Source: JAYFNU01 sp964460755 (GTDB lineage: Bacteria > Bacillota > Clostridia > Oscillospirales > Ruminococcaceae). Taken from it: a DNA stretch of 25,561 nucleotides. Positions 14,920 to 22,530 of the stretch are shown piece by piece. The stretch lies in NCBI GenBank assembly GCA_964460755.1, contig CAYWQL010000022.1:1-25561 (forward strand), given 5' to 3'. Made by a program: the position numbers and the translations under genes. Under the pieces are notes generated by a model. It ran no database searches and was not told where the DNA came from. It saw only the letters and a list, made by a program, of their open reading frames with translations. Every line of letters starts with the position of its first letter. The stretch's first letter is position 1.

Positions 14920-16845
14920 TTATTCCTTCTCGGTTTTCATTACGACTTTTTTGCTGTTCTGTCTCATAAATTCCATATACTTGGTTTCGGATATGGGTTT
15001 TGAGAAATAGTAGCCCTGAAGATAAGAAACCTTCTTTTCCGTAAGGTAATCAACCTGCGCCTTTGTTTCCACCCCTTCGGCTACGATTTGCTTTCCAAGG
15101 TTATGTATCATAGAAATCGTCGCGTTGAGAATAACCCGCGCTTTCTCGCCGTCCTCGTCGAAACAGGGCCATATAAGGCTTTTGTCAAGCTTAACAAGAT
15201 TAAAGCTGTCGTTTGAAATTCCCGAAAGATTTGAATAGCCCGTTCCGAAATCGTCCATTGCAAAATCAAAGCCCTCCTTCGTAAGATATTCCATATTCTT
15301 TTTCATAAGGTCTTTGGCTTTTACGATAGCCGTTTCGGTTATTTCAAGATTAATGCGCTTAGCCGAAAGCTTGTTGTTTTCAAGACATTCGTTCAGAACC
15401 TTCGGAAGCTCGCTGTCGACAATCTGTTTGCCCGACAAATTGACCTCGATATATTCAACGCCGAAATCCTCGAGCCTTTTTTTAGAATAGAAATTGCACA
15501 CCTTGTTGAAGACAATTCTCCCAAGCTCCTCAATCATATTGCTTTTTTCGGCAATCGGAATAAAAACCTCGGGCGAAACGAAGCCGACGGTCTCGGTGTC
15601 CTTTAAACGGACAAGCGCTTCGGCGGAAATGAATTTTTTCTTTTTTGTCGAATAAATCGGCTGATAAAAAACGTCAAAGCCGTCCTCCTCGACCGCCTTT
15701 TGAAGCACCTTTTTGACGTCGTCGCGATAGTTAAGCTTTTTGATTATCTCGTCGTCGACCTCGATAAGGCTGTTCTTTTGCAATCCCGAAAGCCCCGTGT
15801 TGACGAAGGCAATCGCGCGGTTGACCATATCCTGCGTGTTCGCATATTTCGGACATTCAAGACAGCTTATGCGGATATCGGCGTACTCGCTGCATTTTTG
15901 CTCAATGTCGCCAAGACGAAGCTGAAGCCCACGAAGCGCCTCGGAGCACGGCCTGGTAAGAATAAGACAGATGCTGTTGTCGGTCGGGTGATATACCGTT
16001 TTTCCGAATTCGGGCGGGAAATAGCCTCGCGTCGCATAAAGAATACTGTGGAGCTTCTGTTCGCCGTATATGTTTTGTATTTCGACATTGTTGACTATCG
16101 CAACGCTTACGACATAAAAGGTTTTTTTGCTTTGGATATGCTCGTTTATGACAATTTCATAGGCGTGGTTATTAAAGGTATCGGGCATAGAAAAATCGGT
16201 ATAGTCCCTTGGGTTTTCAAAGGAAATATACATAAACAGCGTCATAAGCGAAACGCCAGCCGACGAAAGAAGCGTAGTAGGATGCAAAAACTGATAAATC
16301 GCGATTGCCGCCCAGACGATAATTCCCAAAACAATGTTTCCCATTTCCTTTTTGCCGAAATGCACCCTGTTGGCTACGAGAACAATAATCGTAAGAAGCA
16401 CATATACCGCGACCGAAATGAAAACCGTCATACTCATCGGTCCGTAGGAATACCGCCCGTCGTCGCCGACATAGTAGTATAGCTCGCCGAAAATGACCAT
16501 ACCAATCGAGACGGCCAAGGGGATAATACGAATAAAAATCTGAAAAAAGGTATATCGTCTTTGCTGGTGCGACTTGATTTCAACATAGAGAAACAGGAAG
16601 AACAGCAAAAAATCAAGCGAACCGATAAACAGCTGATGACAAAGCCTGTTCACCCACGGCTCGACCGTTTCGATGTTGAAGATTGTATAGAGTGTGGAAA
16701 ACTCAAAGACAACGTTAAAAAACGAAAGAATAATAAAACCAGTAAATATGTTCGAGGATAAAATCGGTATCCTTCTGTTGCCAAAATAGTTCGCCATAAC
16801 TGAAACAATTACGACGAAAGCTAAAATCTGCACCCCTAAATTCAT
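14920..16845 (-). CDS. Membrane-bound c-di-GMP phosphodiesterase (7TM-like, degenerate GGDEF, EAL)
   Basis: Predicted to hydrolyse c-di-GMP to pGpG at the cytoplasmic membrane. The 641-residue product has about seven membrane segments within residues 1-213, a degenerate GGDEF-like region at about 215-380 with no GG(D/E)EF (HPTDN in that area), and an EAL domain from about 390. EAL residues are complete: Glu409 (EALVRL), Asn469 (NLSGKQ), Glu501 (LEITET), Asp531-Asp532 (MDDFGTGYS), Lys552 (KLDKS), Glu590 (AEGVET) and Gln610 (QGYYFSKP), so it should be active. The membrane part may sense an unknown ligand. ATG at 16845 after GGAGG. Its own promoter carries a palindrome. Confidence 0.9.
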   Translation of the reverse strand: MNLGVQILAFVVIVSVMANYFGNRRIPILSSNIFTGFIILSFFNVVFEFSTLYTIFNIETVEPWVNRLCHQLFIGSLDFLLFFLFLYVEIKSHQQRRYTFFQIFIRIIPLAVSIGMVIFGELYYYVGDDGRYSYGPMSMTVFISVAVYVLLTIIVLVANRVHFGKKEMGNIVLGIIVWAAIAIYQFLHPTTLLSSAGVSLMTLFMYISFENPRDYTDFSMPDTFNNHAYEIVINEHIQSKKTFYVVSVAIVNNVEIQNIYGEQKLHSILYATRGYFPPEFGKTVYHPTDNSICLILTRPCSEALRGLQLRLGDIEQKCSEYADIRISCLECPKYANTQDMVNRAIAFVNTGLSGLQKNSLIEVDDEIIKKLNYRDDVKKVLQKAVEEDGFDVFYQPIYSTKKKKFISAEALVRLKDTETVGFVSPEVFIPIAEKSNMIEELGRIVFNKVCNFYSKKRLEDFGVEYIEVNLSGKQIVDSELPKVLNECLENNKLSAKRINLEITETAIVKAKDLMKKNMEYLTKEGFDFAMDDFGTGYSNLSGISNDSFNLVKLDKSLIWPCFDEDGEKARVILNATISMIHNLGKQIVAEGVETKAQVDYLTEKKVSYLQGYYFSKPISETKYMEFMRQNSKKVVMKTEKE

Positions 16846-16933
16846 TTATCTTTTTCCTCCGTCTGTTCGAAGATTACTTATTTATTCACATACCGAAGCG
16901 CGGCGCAGCGGTCGATTGTACCGGCAAAAATAT

Positions 16934-16945
16934 ATGTACGTACAT
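16934..16945. promoter_or_regulatory. 12-base palindrome at the EAL gene promoter, candidate operator
   Basis: ATGTACGTACAT is a perfect palindrome covering the predicted transcription start and touching the -10 box. A repressor bound there would block the promoter. No regulator is encoded next to it; the binding protein is unknown. Confidence 0.4.
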
Positions 16946-16973
16946 TATACATAAAAATATAGATACTTCGCAA
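16944..16973 (-). promoter_or_regulatory. Promoter of the EAL-domain gene
   Basis: Minus strand TTGCGA (16968-16973), 18 bases, TATAAT (16944-16949). Start near 16937, leader about 90 bases. The leader shows no recognisable c-di-GMP riboswitch. Confidence 0.65.
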
Positions 16974-16984
16974 CATTTTTCGCC

Positions 16985-17968
16985 TTATAACGCGGAAAAA
17001 AGCGGTTCGATTTCTTTTTTTATCAGCATAATCCTGTCCTTCGCCCTTGGAACGAAGTAAGCCGACGATGAAACGACAAGATTTTTCTGCCTGTTAACAT
17101 AAATTATGTTGCCCCCGTCGCCCATAGCGGCAAAGCTTTTTTCCTTGTCGTCGATAAGCCACCATAGATACCCATAAGCGAGGTTGCCCCACTGCGCGCA
17201 TCTGCTGTGCTCTGTCGTGCTCGCGTCTATCCATTTGCGCGACACTATTTGAGCTTCGCCCCATTTTCCCCCGTCAAGGTAAAGCTGACCGATTTTTGCC
17301 ATATCCCGCGTCGTAAGGCAAAGCCCCCAGCCCGCCGTGTTGTTTCCCATCGGGTCGGCGACCCACCCGTTTACCCTCTTGGATTTCGTAAAGCTAAGCT
17401 GTTCCTCCTTGCTTTTGAAAACGATGTTGTTTCCGACCGAAATACCCATCGGCTCAAATAAATTTTGCTTGGCGAAGTCAAGCGCAGAGCATCCGGTAAC
17501 GTTGGCAAGAATGCCTGTCAAAATGTCGGGTCCGATAAGAGGCGCATATCGAAACTCCCCGATTTGTCCCCTTCCCCCCAACAGGTCGAGCGACGATTTG
17601 ACCCAGCTTTCGCTTGAAAAATACTTTGTATAGGGCGCGGATTTATACTTGTACGGCGACGTCATCGTCAACATATTTTCGAGGGTGACGTTCTGTATCG
17701 TTTTTTCGCCCCTTTTCACGGTATAGTCGTCGAAGAACTCAAGCACCTTTTGCTGAACGCTTTTTATACAGCCCTTATCCATGGCTATGCCGATAAGCGC
17801 CGAAACGACGCTTTTGGTCACCGAAAACACCTGAACGGGAGCGTCCTTCGCTCCCTCGCCGAAGTAGCCCTCATAAACCACCTCGCCGTTTTTTCTTACG
17901 ACGACCCCTGCCGTGTTGGCGTAATCGCTTTGTATAATTTGTTCAAGCTGCTGTGTTTTTTCTTTCAT
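16985..17968 (-). CDS. Beta-lactamase-fold serine hydrolase, cytoplasmic, substrate unknown
   Basis: Member of the class C beta-lactamase/esterase family (penicillin-binding-protein-like fold). The 327-residue product has the nucleophile motif SVTK at 49-52. The second-motif Tyr is probably Tyr141 in FRYAPLIGP, where the usual YxN would give Asn but here Pro143 is found. A C-terminal MGDGGNIIYV takes the place of the H/K-T-G strand. There is no signal peptide or membrane segment, so it should act in the cytoplasm. Family members include esterases, peptidases and amidases; true beta-lactam resistance is unlikely but not excluded. ATG at 17968 after AAAGGAG. It ends 139 bases before the EAL gene, which has its own promoter. 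Confidence 0.85.
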   Translation of the reverse strand: MKEKTQQLEQIIQSDYANTAGVVVRKNGEVVYEGYFGEGAKDAPVQVFSVTKSVVSALIGIAMDKGCIKSVQQKVLEFFDDYTVKRGEKTIQNVTLENMLTMTSPYKYKSAPYTKYFSSESWVKSSLDLLGGRGQIGEFRYAPLIGPDILTGILANVTGCSALDFAKQNLFEPMGISVGNNIVFKSKEEQLSFTKSKRVNGWVADPMGNNTAGWGLCLTTRDMAKIGQLYLDGGKWGEAQIVSRKWIDASTTEHSRCAQWGNLAYGYLWWLIDDKEKSFAAMGDGGNIIYVNRQKNLVVSSSAYFVPRAKDRIMLIKKEIEPLFSAL

Positions 17969-18019
17969 TCCGTCTTTTCTCCTTTTTTCGATGAAGGTAT
18001 AATTTTTCTCGATAAATCA

Positions 18020-18048
18020 AGCATAATTCCATTAAAAATCAAAGTCAA
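18020..18048 (-). promoter_or_regulatory. Promoter of the serine hydrolase gene
   Basis: Minus strand TTGACT (18043-18048), 17 bases, TATGCT (18020-18025). It begins about nine bases after the clpC terminator T-tract. Confidence 0.6.
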
Positions 18049-18056
18049 CAGGCATT

Positions 18057-18084
18057 AAAAAAAGACCGGCCTTTTTTTTGACCA
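18057..18084 (-). terminator. Terminator of the clpC-type gene
   Basis: On the minus strand GGTC, A-tract, GGCC can pair (one wobble), followed by GGTC and eight T. An alternative short stem with loop CCGG also precedes the T-run. The T-tract is strong, the stem is ambiguous. Confidence 0.6.
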
Positions 18085-18110
18085 ATCTTCTTTATAATTA
18101 TTTAAATCAT

Positions 18111-20378
18111 TTAAACCGCTTTTGCTTTTGTGCTTTCACCGACAAGGAAAGTAAGCTCGTCGTCCTTGACGTCAACCGTTATTCTTTCGTTAGGCTCAAC
18201 GTCACCGTCGACAAGAAGGTCGGCTATTCGGTTTTCAATCTGCCGCGCAATCGCCCGCTTTATCGGCCGAGCTCCGTATTCGGCTGAATATGCCCCCTTG
18301 GCGATGTGCTCAACCGCCTGACGCGTAAGCTCAAGCCGAAGCCCGGCGTCGGCGGCGCGTGCGACGAGCCGAGCGACTATAAGCTCGGTTATCCTCACCG
18401 CGTCCTTTTCCGACAGCTTGTTGAAAACGACCGTTTCGTCTATGCGGTTTAAAAATTCGGTTGAAAAGACGGTTTTAAGCTGCTCCTCAACGAGCTTCTG
18501 AAGTCCTTCGTACCCGTCAAAGCGCGCACCGAAGCCCATGGGCGCGGTGTCTGTCGCGATAAGCCTTGCGCCGACGTTTGTGGTAAGCACGACGACTGTA
18601 TTCGAGAAATCGACCGTTCGCCCGTCGGAATCGGTAAGACTTCCCTCCTCCATTATCTGAAGCAGAAGGTTAAATACCCCCGCGCAGGCCTTTTCCGCCT
18701 CGTCGAAAAGAACGACGCTGTACGGTTGCCTTCGCACCGCGTCGGTAAGCTGACCCCCCTCGCCGTGTCCGACATAGCCCGGAGGCGAGCCGATAAGCCG
18801 CGCAGTCGAGCTCGGCTCGGTATATTCCGACATATCAATGCGAATAAGCGCGCGCTCCTTGCCAAACATTTCGCTTGCCAGCACGCGGCATACCTCGGTT
18901 TTTCCAACCCCCGACGGGCCGCAAAAGATAAAACATCCACTCGGCTTTTTTGGTTCTTTAAGACCTGTACGCGCTCTTTTAAGCGCTGTCGCCACCGCCT
19001 CGACCGCCCTATCCTGACCGATTATGCGTTCCTTAAGTGTATCCTCAAGCCACCTTAGCTTTCTGCTTTCCTTTGCGCCTATCGCCGTCACGGGAACTCC
19101 TGTCCAGTCGCTAACAACGGCTTTAACATCCTCCAGCGTCACGACGACTGATTCGTTTTTCGGCTGTATAACAAGATGCTTTCTCGCGCACGCTTCATCA
19201 AGCAGGTCAATCGCCTTGTCCGGAAAGCTTCGCTCGGGGATATACCTTTTCGCAAGCCTTATCGCCCCGTCGACCGCCGCCCCGTCAACCTTAAGCTTAT
19301 GATGTGCTTCAAGCCTTTCGCACTGACACCTAATGATTTCCTGCGTCAGCGTTTCGTTGGGCTCTTCGACCTTTATCGCAAGAAAACGGCGCGCAAAGGC
19401 TTTGTCCTTTTCTACCGTCTTGTTATATTCAGCCGTCGTCGTCGCACCGATGATGCGAAGCGCACCGCTCGTAAGCAACGGCTTTAAAATATTTGAAGCG
19501 TCGATAGCCCCCTCCGCCGCGCCCGCACCCATAATGGTATGCATTTCATCAATAAAAAGAATTATATCTCCCGCCTTGGTGATTTCCGAAAGGGTGGTCT
19601 TAAAACGCTCCTCAAAGTCGCCGCGATATTTCGTGCCCGCGACCATATTCGCGACCTCAAGCGACAAAAGCCGCTTGTCGATAAGCTCCTTGGGGCACAT
19701 TCCGCTCACAAGCAGCTGCGCGAGGCCCTCGGCGACCGCCGTTTTGCCAACACCCGGCTCTCCGATAAGGCAGGCGTTGTTTTTCTTTCGTCTTGTAAGC
19801 ACCGCGACGACACGCGCAATCTCACGGTCGCGCCCAACAACCGAATCAAGCCCGCCGTCGAGTGCCTTTTCGGTGAGGTCGGTAGTATATCGTTCAAGCG
19901 CCTTGCTCTTTGGTTTTCTCTCGCTTGGCAAAAGCTCCTTTCTCGCCGTTTGCGGAGATTCGCGGCAATCCCGTCGCAACCCGCTTTCATTTATACCCGC
20001 TCTGTAAATCAGGCGCGCCACTATCGGGTTTTCGCTCATAAGTATGGCGCACAAAAGCTGTTCCGTTCCGACGCAGCCATCACCGAGCCGCCCGGCGCAA
20101 ACGCTTGCGTAGTCGAGAATTGACGAAAGCTCCTCGGACATATCCACCGTGGTCAGCTTATTTTTGCCCACGCCGCCAAGCTCGTCGCGCACAAACTCTT
20201 TAAGCTTAATTGACCGTTTTGAGTTCTTTTTCATTATCGCAAGCGCGTCGCAATCCTCCACCTCGCAAAACGCCGCCAAAAGATGCTCGGGCGTCGCGTA
20301 GGCGCACCCCATTTCTCCCGCTATGCGAAGCGCCGCAGAAACCGCCTTGTTAGCCTGTTTTGAAAAACCCTTTATCAA
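18111..20378 (-). CDS. clpC: ClpC/ClpA-type AAA+ unfoldase lacking the middle domain
   Basis: ATP-dependent unfoldase, presumably feeding ClpP. The 755 residues comprise a double Clp-N domain (about 1-140), AAA1 with Walker A GEPGVGKT at 206-213 and Walker B ILFIDE at 273-278, and AAA2 with Walker A GPSGVGKT at 487-494 and Walker B VVLFDE at 555-560. MGFG at 614-617 sits where the ClpP-docking loop is expected. Between the AAA domains, only about ten residues replace the coiled-coil M-domain that ClpC uses for adaptors, giving ClpA-like length. No UVR motif and no mcsA, mcsB or ctsR lie nearby. Start is TTG at 20378 behind AAGGAAG. It could equally be named clpA. Confidence 0.88.
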   Translation of the reverse strand: MIKGFSKQANKAVSAALRIAGEMGCAYATPEHLLAAFCEVEDCDALAIMKKNSKRSIKLKEFVRDELGGVGKNKLTTVDMSEELSSILDYASVCAGRLGDGCVGTEQLLCAILMSENPIVARLIYRAGINESGLRRDCRESPQTARKELLPSERKPKSKALERYTTDLTEKALDGGLDSVVGRDREIARVVAVLTRRKKNNACLIGEPGVGKTAVAEGLAQLLVSGMCPKELIDKRLLSLEVANMVAGTKYRGDFEERFKTTLSEITKAGDIILFIDEMHTIMGAGAAEGAIDASNILKPLLTSGALRIIGATTTAEYNKTVEKDKAFARRFLAIKVEEPNETLTQEIIRCQCERLEAHHKLKVDGAAVDGAIRLAKRYIPERSFPDKAIDLLDEACARKHLVIQPKNESVVVTLEDVKAVVSDWTGVPVTAIGAKESRKLRWLEDTLKERIIGQDRAVEAVATALKRARTGLKEPKKPSGCFIFCGPSGVGKTEVCRVLASEMFGKERALIRIDMSEYTEPSSTARLIGSPPGYVGHGEGGQLTDAVRRQPYSVVLFDEAEKACAGVFNLLLQIMEEGSLTDSDGRTVDFSNTVVVLTTNVGARLIATDTAPMGFGARFDGYEGLQKLVEEQLKTVFSTEFLNRIDETVVFNKLSEKDAVRITELIVARLVARAADAGLRLELTRQAVEHIAKGAYSAEYGARPIKRAIARQIENRIADLLVDGDVEPNERITVDVKDDELTFLVGESTKAKAV

Positions 20379-20441
20379 ATTTTTTCACTTCCTTTAATCG
20401 TACTCCTCTTGATTATTGACTAAAAGACGTATTTTAAACAT

Positions 20442-20469
20442 AAAAAACCGCCCGGATAACCGAGCGGCA
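20442..20469 (-). terminator. Terminator of the PHP-TSCPD unit
   Basis: Minus strand CCGCTCGG, loop TTAT, CCGGGCGG, then TTTTTTATG: an eight-pair GC-rich stem with one G-U and a U-tract, 20 bases past the stop codon. Confidence 0.9.
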
Positions 20470-20488
20470 TTTCTTTGTTATTTGATTT

Positions 20489-20743
20489 TTATCCTTGCTT
20501 TTGCTTGGCTTCGATAAGCGCAAGGGCAATCTGGTCGGGGCACGAGGTGTTTTTAAATCCGCAGGTCGTACCCTTCAACGCGCCAATTATCTCGTCGACG
20601 TTTTTTCCCTCGCATAGCTTTGCTATGCCCTTCAGGTTTCCGTTGCAGCCGCCCTCGACCGAAACGTTCTTAATGATATCGCCTTCAATTTCAACCGTCG
20701 TCGAGGACGAGCAGGTGCCGGAATTTTTTCTTGTATAAATCAT
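20489..20743 (-). CDS. TSCPD domain protein (TIGR03905-like), function unknown
   Basis: Small cysteine-rich protein of 84 residues. It has GTCSSSTTVEIEGDII, VEGGCNGNLKGIAKL, TTCGFKNTSCPDQIA and five cysteines (11, 33, 44, 61 and 68). The TSCPD motif near the C-terminus is the one seen at the C-termini of vitamin B12-dependent ribonucleotide reductases; stand-alone versions are widespread in Clostridia but uncharacterised. Metal binding or redox is a guess from the cysteines. The ATG at 20743 lies three bases after the PHP gene stop, with AAAGGAAAT overlapping that stop, so the two are probably one transcript. Confidence 0.88.
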   Translation of the reverse strand: MIYTRKNSGTCSSSTTVEIEGDIIKNVSVEGGCNGNLKGIAKLCEGKNVDEIIGALKGTTCGFKNTSCPDQIALALIEAKQKQG

Positions 20744-20746
20744 TTT

Positions 20747-21568
20747 TTATTTCCTTTCGCTTGCTTCAAAAAGCTTTTCAATGTTTTCGGTATCGGTGCA
20801 AAAATCACCCGGCATAGCGTGGTTGGAGCTGTTCGAGCCATGATAATCCGAGCCGCCGGTTTTTATGAGGGAATACCTCCTGCAAAGCTCCTCAATGGCC
20901 GTTTTGTATTCCTCAGTTACAGAAGGGTGGTTGAGCTCAATTCCGTCGATAAGCCCCGCTTTTGCGAGCACACCCACAAAGGGAAGGCTTTTATAAACAT
21001 ACGGGTGCGCGGCGACAATCACGCCGCGAGCCTGACGAAGAGCAAGAATAATCTCCAGCGCGTTCGGATATTTCGGCGGCACGAAGCAGCTTCCGCCGCG
21101 CGAGGAAAACAGCTCGTCGAAAAGGTCGCTGAATACCTCGTTGGTATACCCAAAATCAATAAGCACATTCATCATATCCTGCTTATGAATTATCCCGCTT
21201 GGGCAATAGCGTCTTACCCTCTCCTCGGTCACGACGGGATAAAGCTTTTGCACACGCTCAAGCATCTGTGCTCCCGCGTTCGCCCGCTCGTCGTTCATCT
21301 TCTTAAACCACGGCTCAAGCGCGGCTGTATCCTTGGGCAAATAGCAAAGAATGTGTATTCTCTTGTTAGTTTCCGGCTCGACCGCCGACATCTCGCACCC
21401 CGTGACGACCTTAACCTTGTCGCCGCTTTTTTTATAGCTGTTGGTCATAAGGTCGTGGTCGGTTATGGCGATATAATCGACGTCGCGCGTCGCCGCCAAA
21501 TCGAGAAGGTCCTCGCGCGAGAGGATTGAGTCCGACGCATTCGTATGACAGTGTAAATCCGCTTTCAT
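20747..21568 (-). CDS. PHP-domain metal-dependent phosphoesterase, RNase AM/TrpH type
   Basis: Predicted di- or trinuclear metal phosphoesterase. The 273 residues carry all PHP motifs: DLHCHTNASD at 4-13, ITDHD, GCEMSA, AAHPY in the second half and GGSDYHG near the C-terminus. This matches the YciV/TrpH family, in which the E. coli member removes nucleotides from the 5' end of short RNA and hydrolyses 3',5'-nucleoside bisphosphates. PHP proteins have varied substrates, so the exact one is inferred. A short insert contains SSRGGSC. ATG at 21568 with AAGGGAAC upstream. First gene of a two-gene unit with the TSCPD protein. Confidence 0.85.
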   Translation of the reverse strand: MKADLHCHTNASDSILSREDLLDLAATRDVDYIAITDHDLMTNSYKKSGDKVKVVTGCEMSAVEPETNKRIHILCYLPKDTAALEPWFKKMNDERANAGAQMLERVQKLYPVVTEERVRRYCPSGIIHKQDMMNVLIDFGYTNEVFSDLFDELFSSRGGSCFVPPKYPNALEIILALRQARGVIVAAHPYVYKSLPFVGVLAKAGLIDGIELNHPSVTEEYKTAIEELCRRYSLIKTGGSDYHGSNSSNHAMPGDFCTDTENIEKLFEASERK

Positions 21569-21604
21569 TCCACTCTGTTCCCTTTTATGTTCTTTGTGTC
21601 TGTC

Positions 21605-21633
21605 ATTTTATCACAAACTCGTTTGCTTGGCAA
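21605..21633 (-). promoter_or_regulatory. Promoter of the PHP-TSCPD unit
   Basis: Minus strand TTGCCA (21628-21633), 17 bases, TAAAAT (21605-21610). The TTG of the -35 continues directly from the T-tract of the preceding weak terminator. Confidence 0.7.
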
Positions 21634-21650
21634 AAAGCGTCCTTTACGCC
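21632..21650 (-). terminator. Weak terminator of the zinc-ribbon gene
   Basis: Minus strand GGCGT, loop AAAGG, ACGCT then TTTTG. The stem is only four or five pairs, but the T-tract and position, 25 bases past the stop codon, fit. Confidence 0.5.
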
Positions 21651-21674
21651 GTCGATATATATAATTAATTCAAG

Positions 21675-22463
21675 CTAATATAAATACTCGTCGAGCGCAT
21701 ATTCGTTGCCGTCGTAATCCCTCGCGATTATCTGCCACGCGAAGCCGTCGTCAGTCAGCTCGTTATCTACGGACACTATCTCCTTCAGGTTTCCAAGGTT
21801 GGTTATAAGCTGGATTTCCCTGTCCATATAAAGCTTATCGGCATTAATCGCGGAAACCGTTCCGTCCTCCATAAGCATAATTATCGTGTTCCATCCGCCG
21901 TTTCCATACACAAAGCTTTCGGCAAAAACAGCGTTTTCGCATATCTTCACATTATCTCCGTATCTGTCGGCAAGGTCCTCGCTAAGAGCAAACGCAACCG
22001 TTCCGTCCTCATAGAGGGTCACGGATTTTATCTGCATATATTCGTCGGCAATATCAAAGCTGTATCCCGTGCGGTTGGCAACTGCGTTTTGTATGAGCTT
22101 TTCATACTCACTTGGCTCCGCAACCGGTTCGGGGTCAATACCCGTTTCATCGGGCAACAGCGGCTGCGTATGAAAAATCGCGTCGGGCTTGTGCGAACCT
22201 CCGTCTGCTTGCGGAAGCGCGAAGCCGATTATCAGCGCGATTATTATAATGCCAAGCGGAATGAAAACCGCTAAAAGGATATTACGAGTTTTGCGCTTTT
22301 TTTCGGCGAGAAAAAAGGCGTAGGACGACGGGTCGAGGTTGGGATTGACCTGATTATAAACTGTCGGGGCAACCGGCGTTCCAACCGACACAACCGTACT
22401 CCCGCATGATGAACAAAAGCTTGCGTCGTCGGACAGCACCGCTCCGCATTTTGGACAAAACAT
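21675..22463 (-). CDS. Zinc-ribbon membrane protein, function unknown
   Basis: The 262 residues start with a zinc ribbon, MFCPKCGAVLSDDASFCSSC, with Cys3, Cys6, Cys17 and Cys20. A short linker follows, then one membrane segment at about 61-83 (NILLAVFIPLGIIIIALIIG), and an outside domain of about 180 residues. With KKRKTR just before the membrane segment, the ribbon should be cytoplasmic and the rest extracytoplasmic. The C-terminal part has a repeated pattern of short strands (VTLYEDGTVAF; IMLMEDGTVSA) that look like a small beta fold. I do not recognise the family beyond the zinc ribbon. ATG at 22463 after GGAGG. It has its own consensus promoter. Confidence 0.85.
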   Translation of the reverse strand: MFCPKCGAVLSDDASFCSSCGSTVVSVGTPVAPTVYNQVNPNLDPSSYAFFLAEKKRKTRNILLAVFIPLGIIIIALIIGFALPQADGGSHKPDAIFHTQPLLPDETGIDPEPVAEPSEYEKLIQNAVANRTGYSFDIADEYMQIKSVTLYEDGTVAFALSEDLADRYGDNVKICENAVFAESFVYGNGGWNTIIMLMEDGTVSAINADKLYMDREIQLITNLGNLKEIVSVDNELTDDGFAWQIIARDYDGNEYALDEYLY

Positions 22464-22497
22464 TTTTTTCCTCCATACTCAGTAAATTAATGAAGTT

Positions 22498-22526
22498 ATT
22501 ATATATTAGCCAAATTGCCCTGTCAA
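22498..22526 (-). promoter_or_regulatory. Perfect consensus promoter of the zinc-ribbon gene
   Basis: Minus strand TTGACA (22521-22526), 17 bases, TATAAT (22498-22503): both boxes match consensus exactly. The -35 lies over the stop codon of the small feo gene. An inverted repeat covers the -35 and spacer (separate entry). Confidence 0.85.
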
Positions 22527-22530
22527 TTTG
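22511..22530. promoter_or_regulatory. Inverted repeat over the -35 of the zinc-ribbon promoter
   Basis: CAAATTG (22511-22517) and CAATTTG (22524-22530) are perfect 7-base arms around six bases. The repeat overlaps the -35 and half the spacer, where a repressor would act. No U-tract follows on either strand, so it is not a typical terminator for the feo operon. Confidence 0.4.

Noticed and set aside
15700..16482. 260-residue plus-strand reading frame
   Set aside because: It is antisense to the membrane and GGDEF-like part of the EAL gene. The composition is basic and unlike any family, and no ribosome binding site is seen.
16846..16940. c-di-GMP riboswitch before the EAL gene
   Set aside because: The leader is about 90 bases, but I see neither conserved GEMM-type pairing nor an expression platform.
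18066..18085. CtsR operator (GGTCAAA-like) near the clpC-type gene
   Set aside because: It lies downstream of the gene, in its terminator, and lacks the second GGTCAAA repeat. No such site is seen upstream of the gene.
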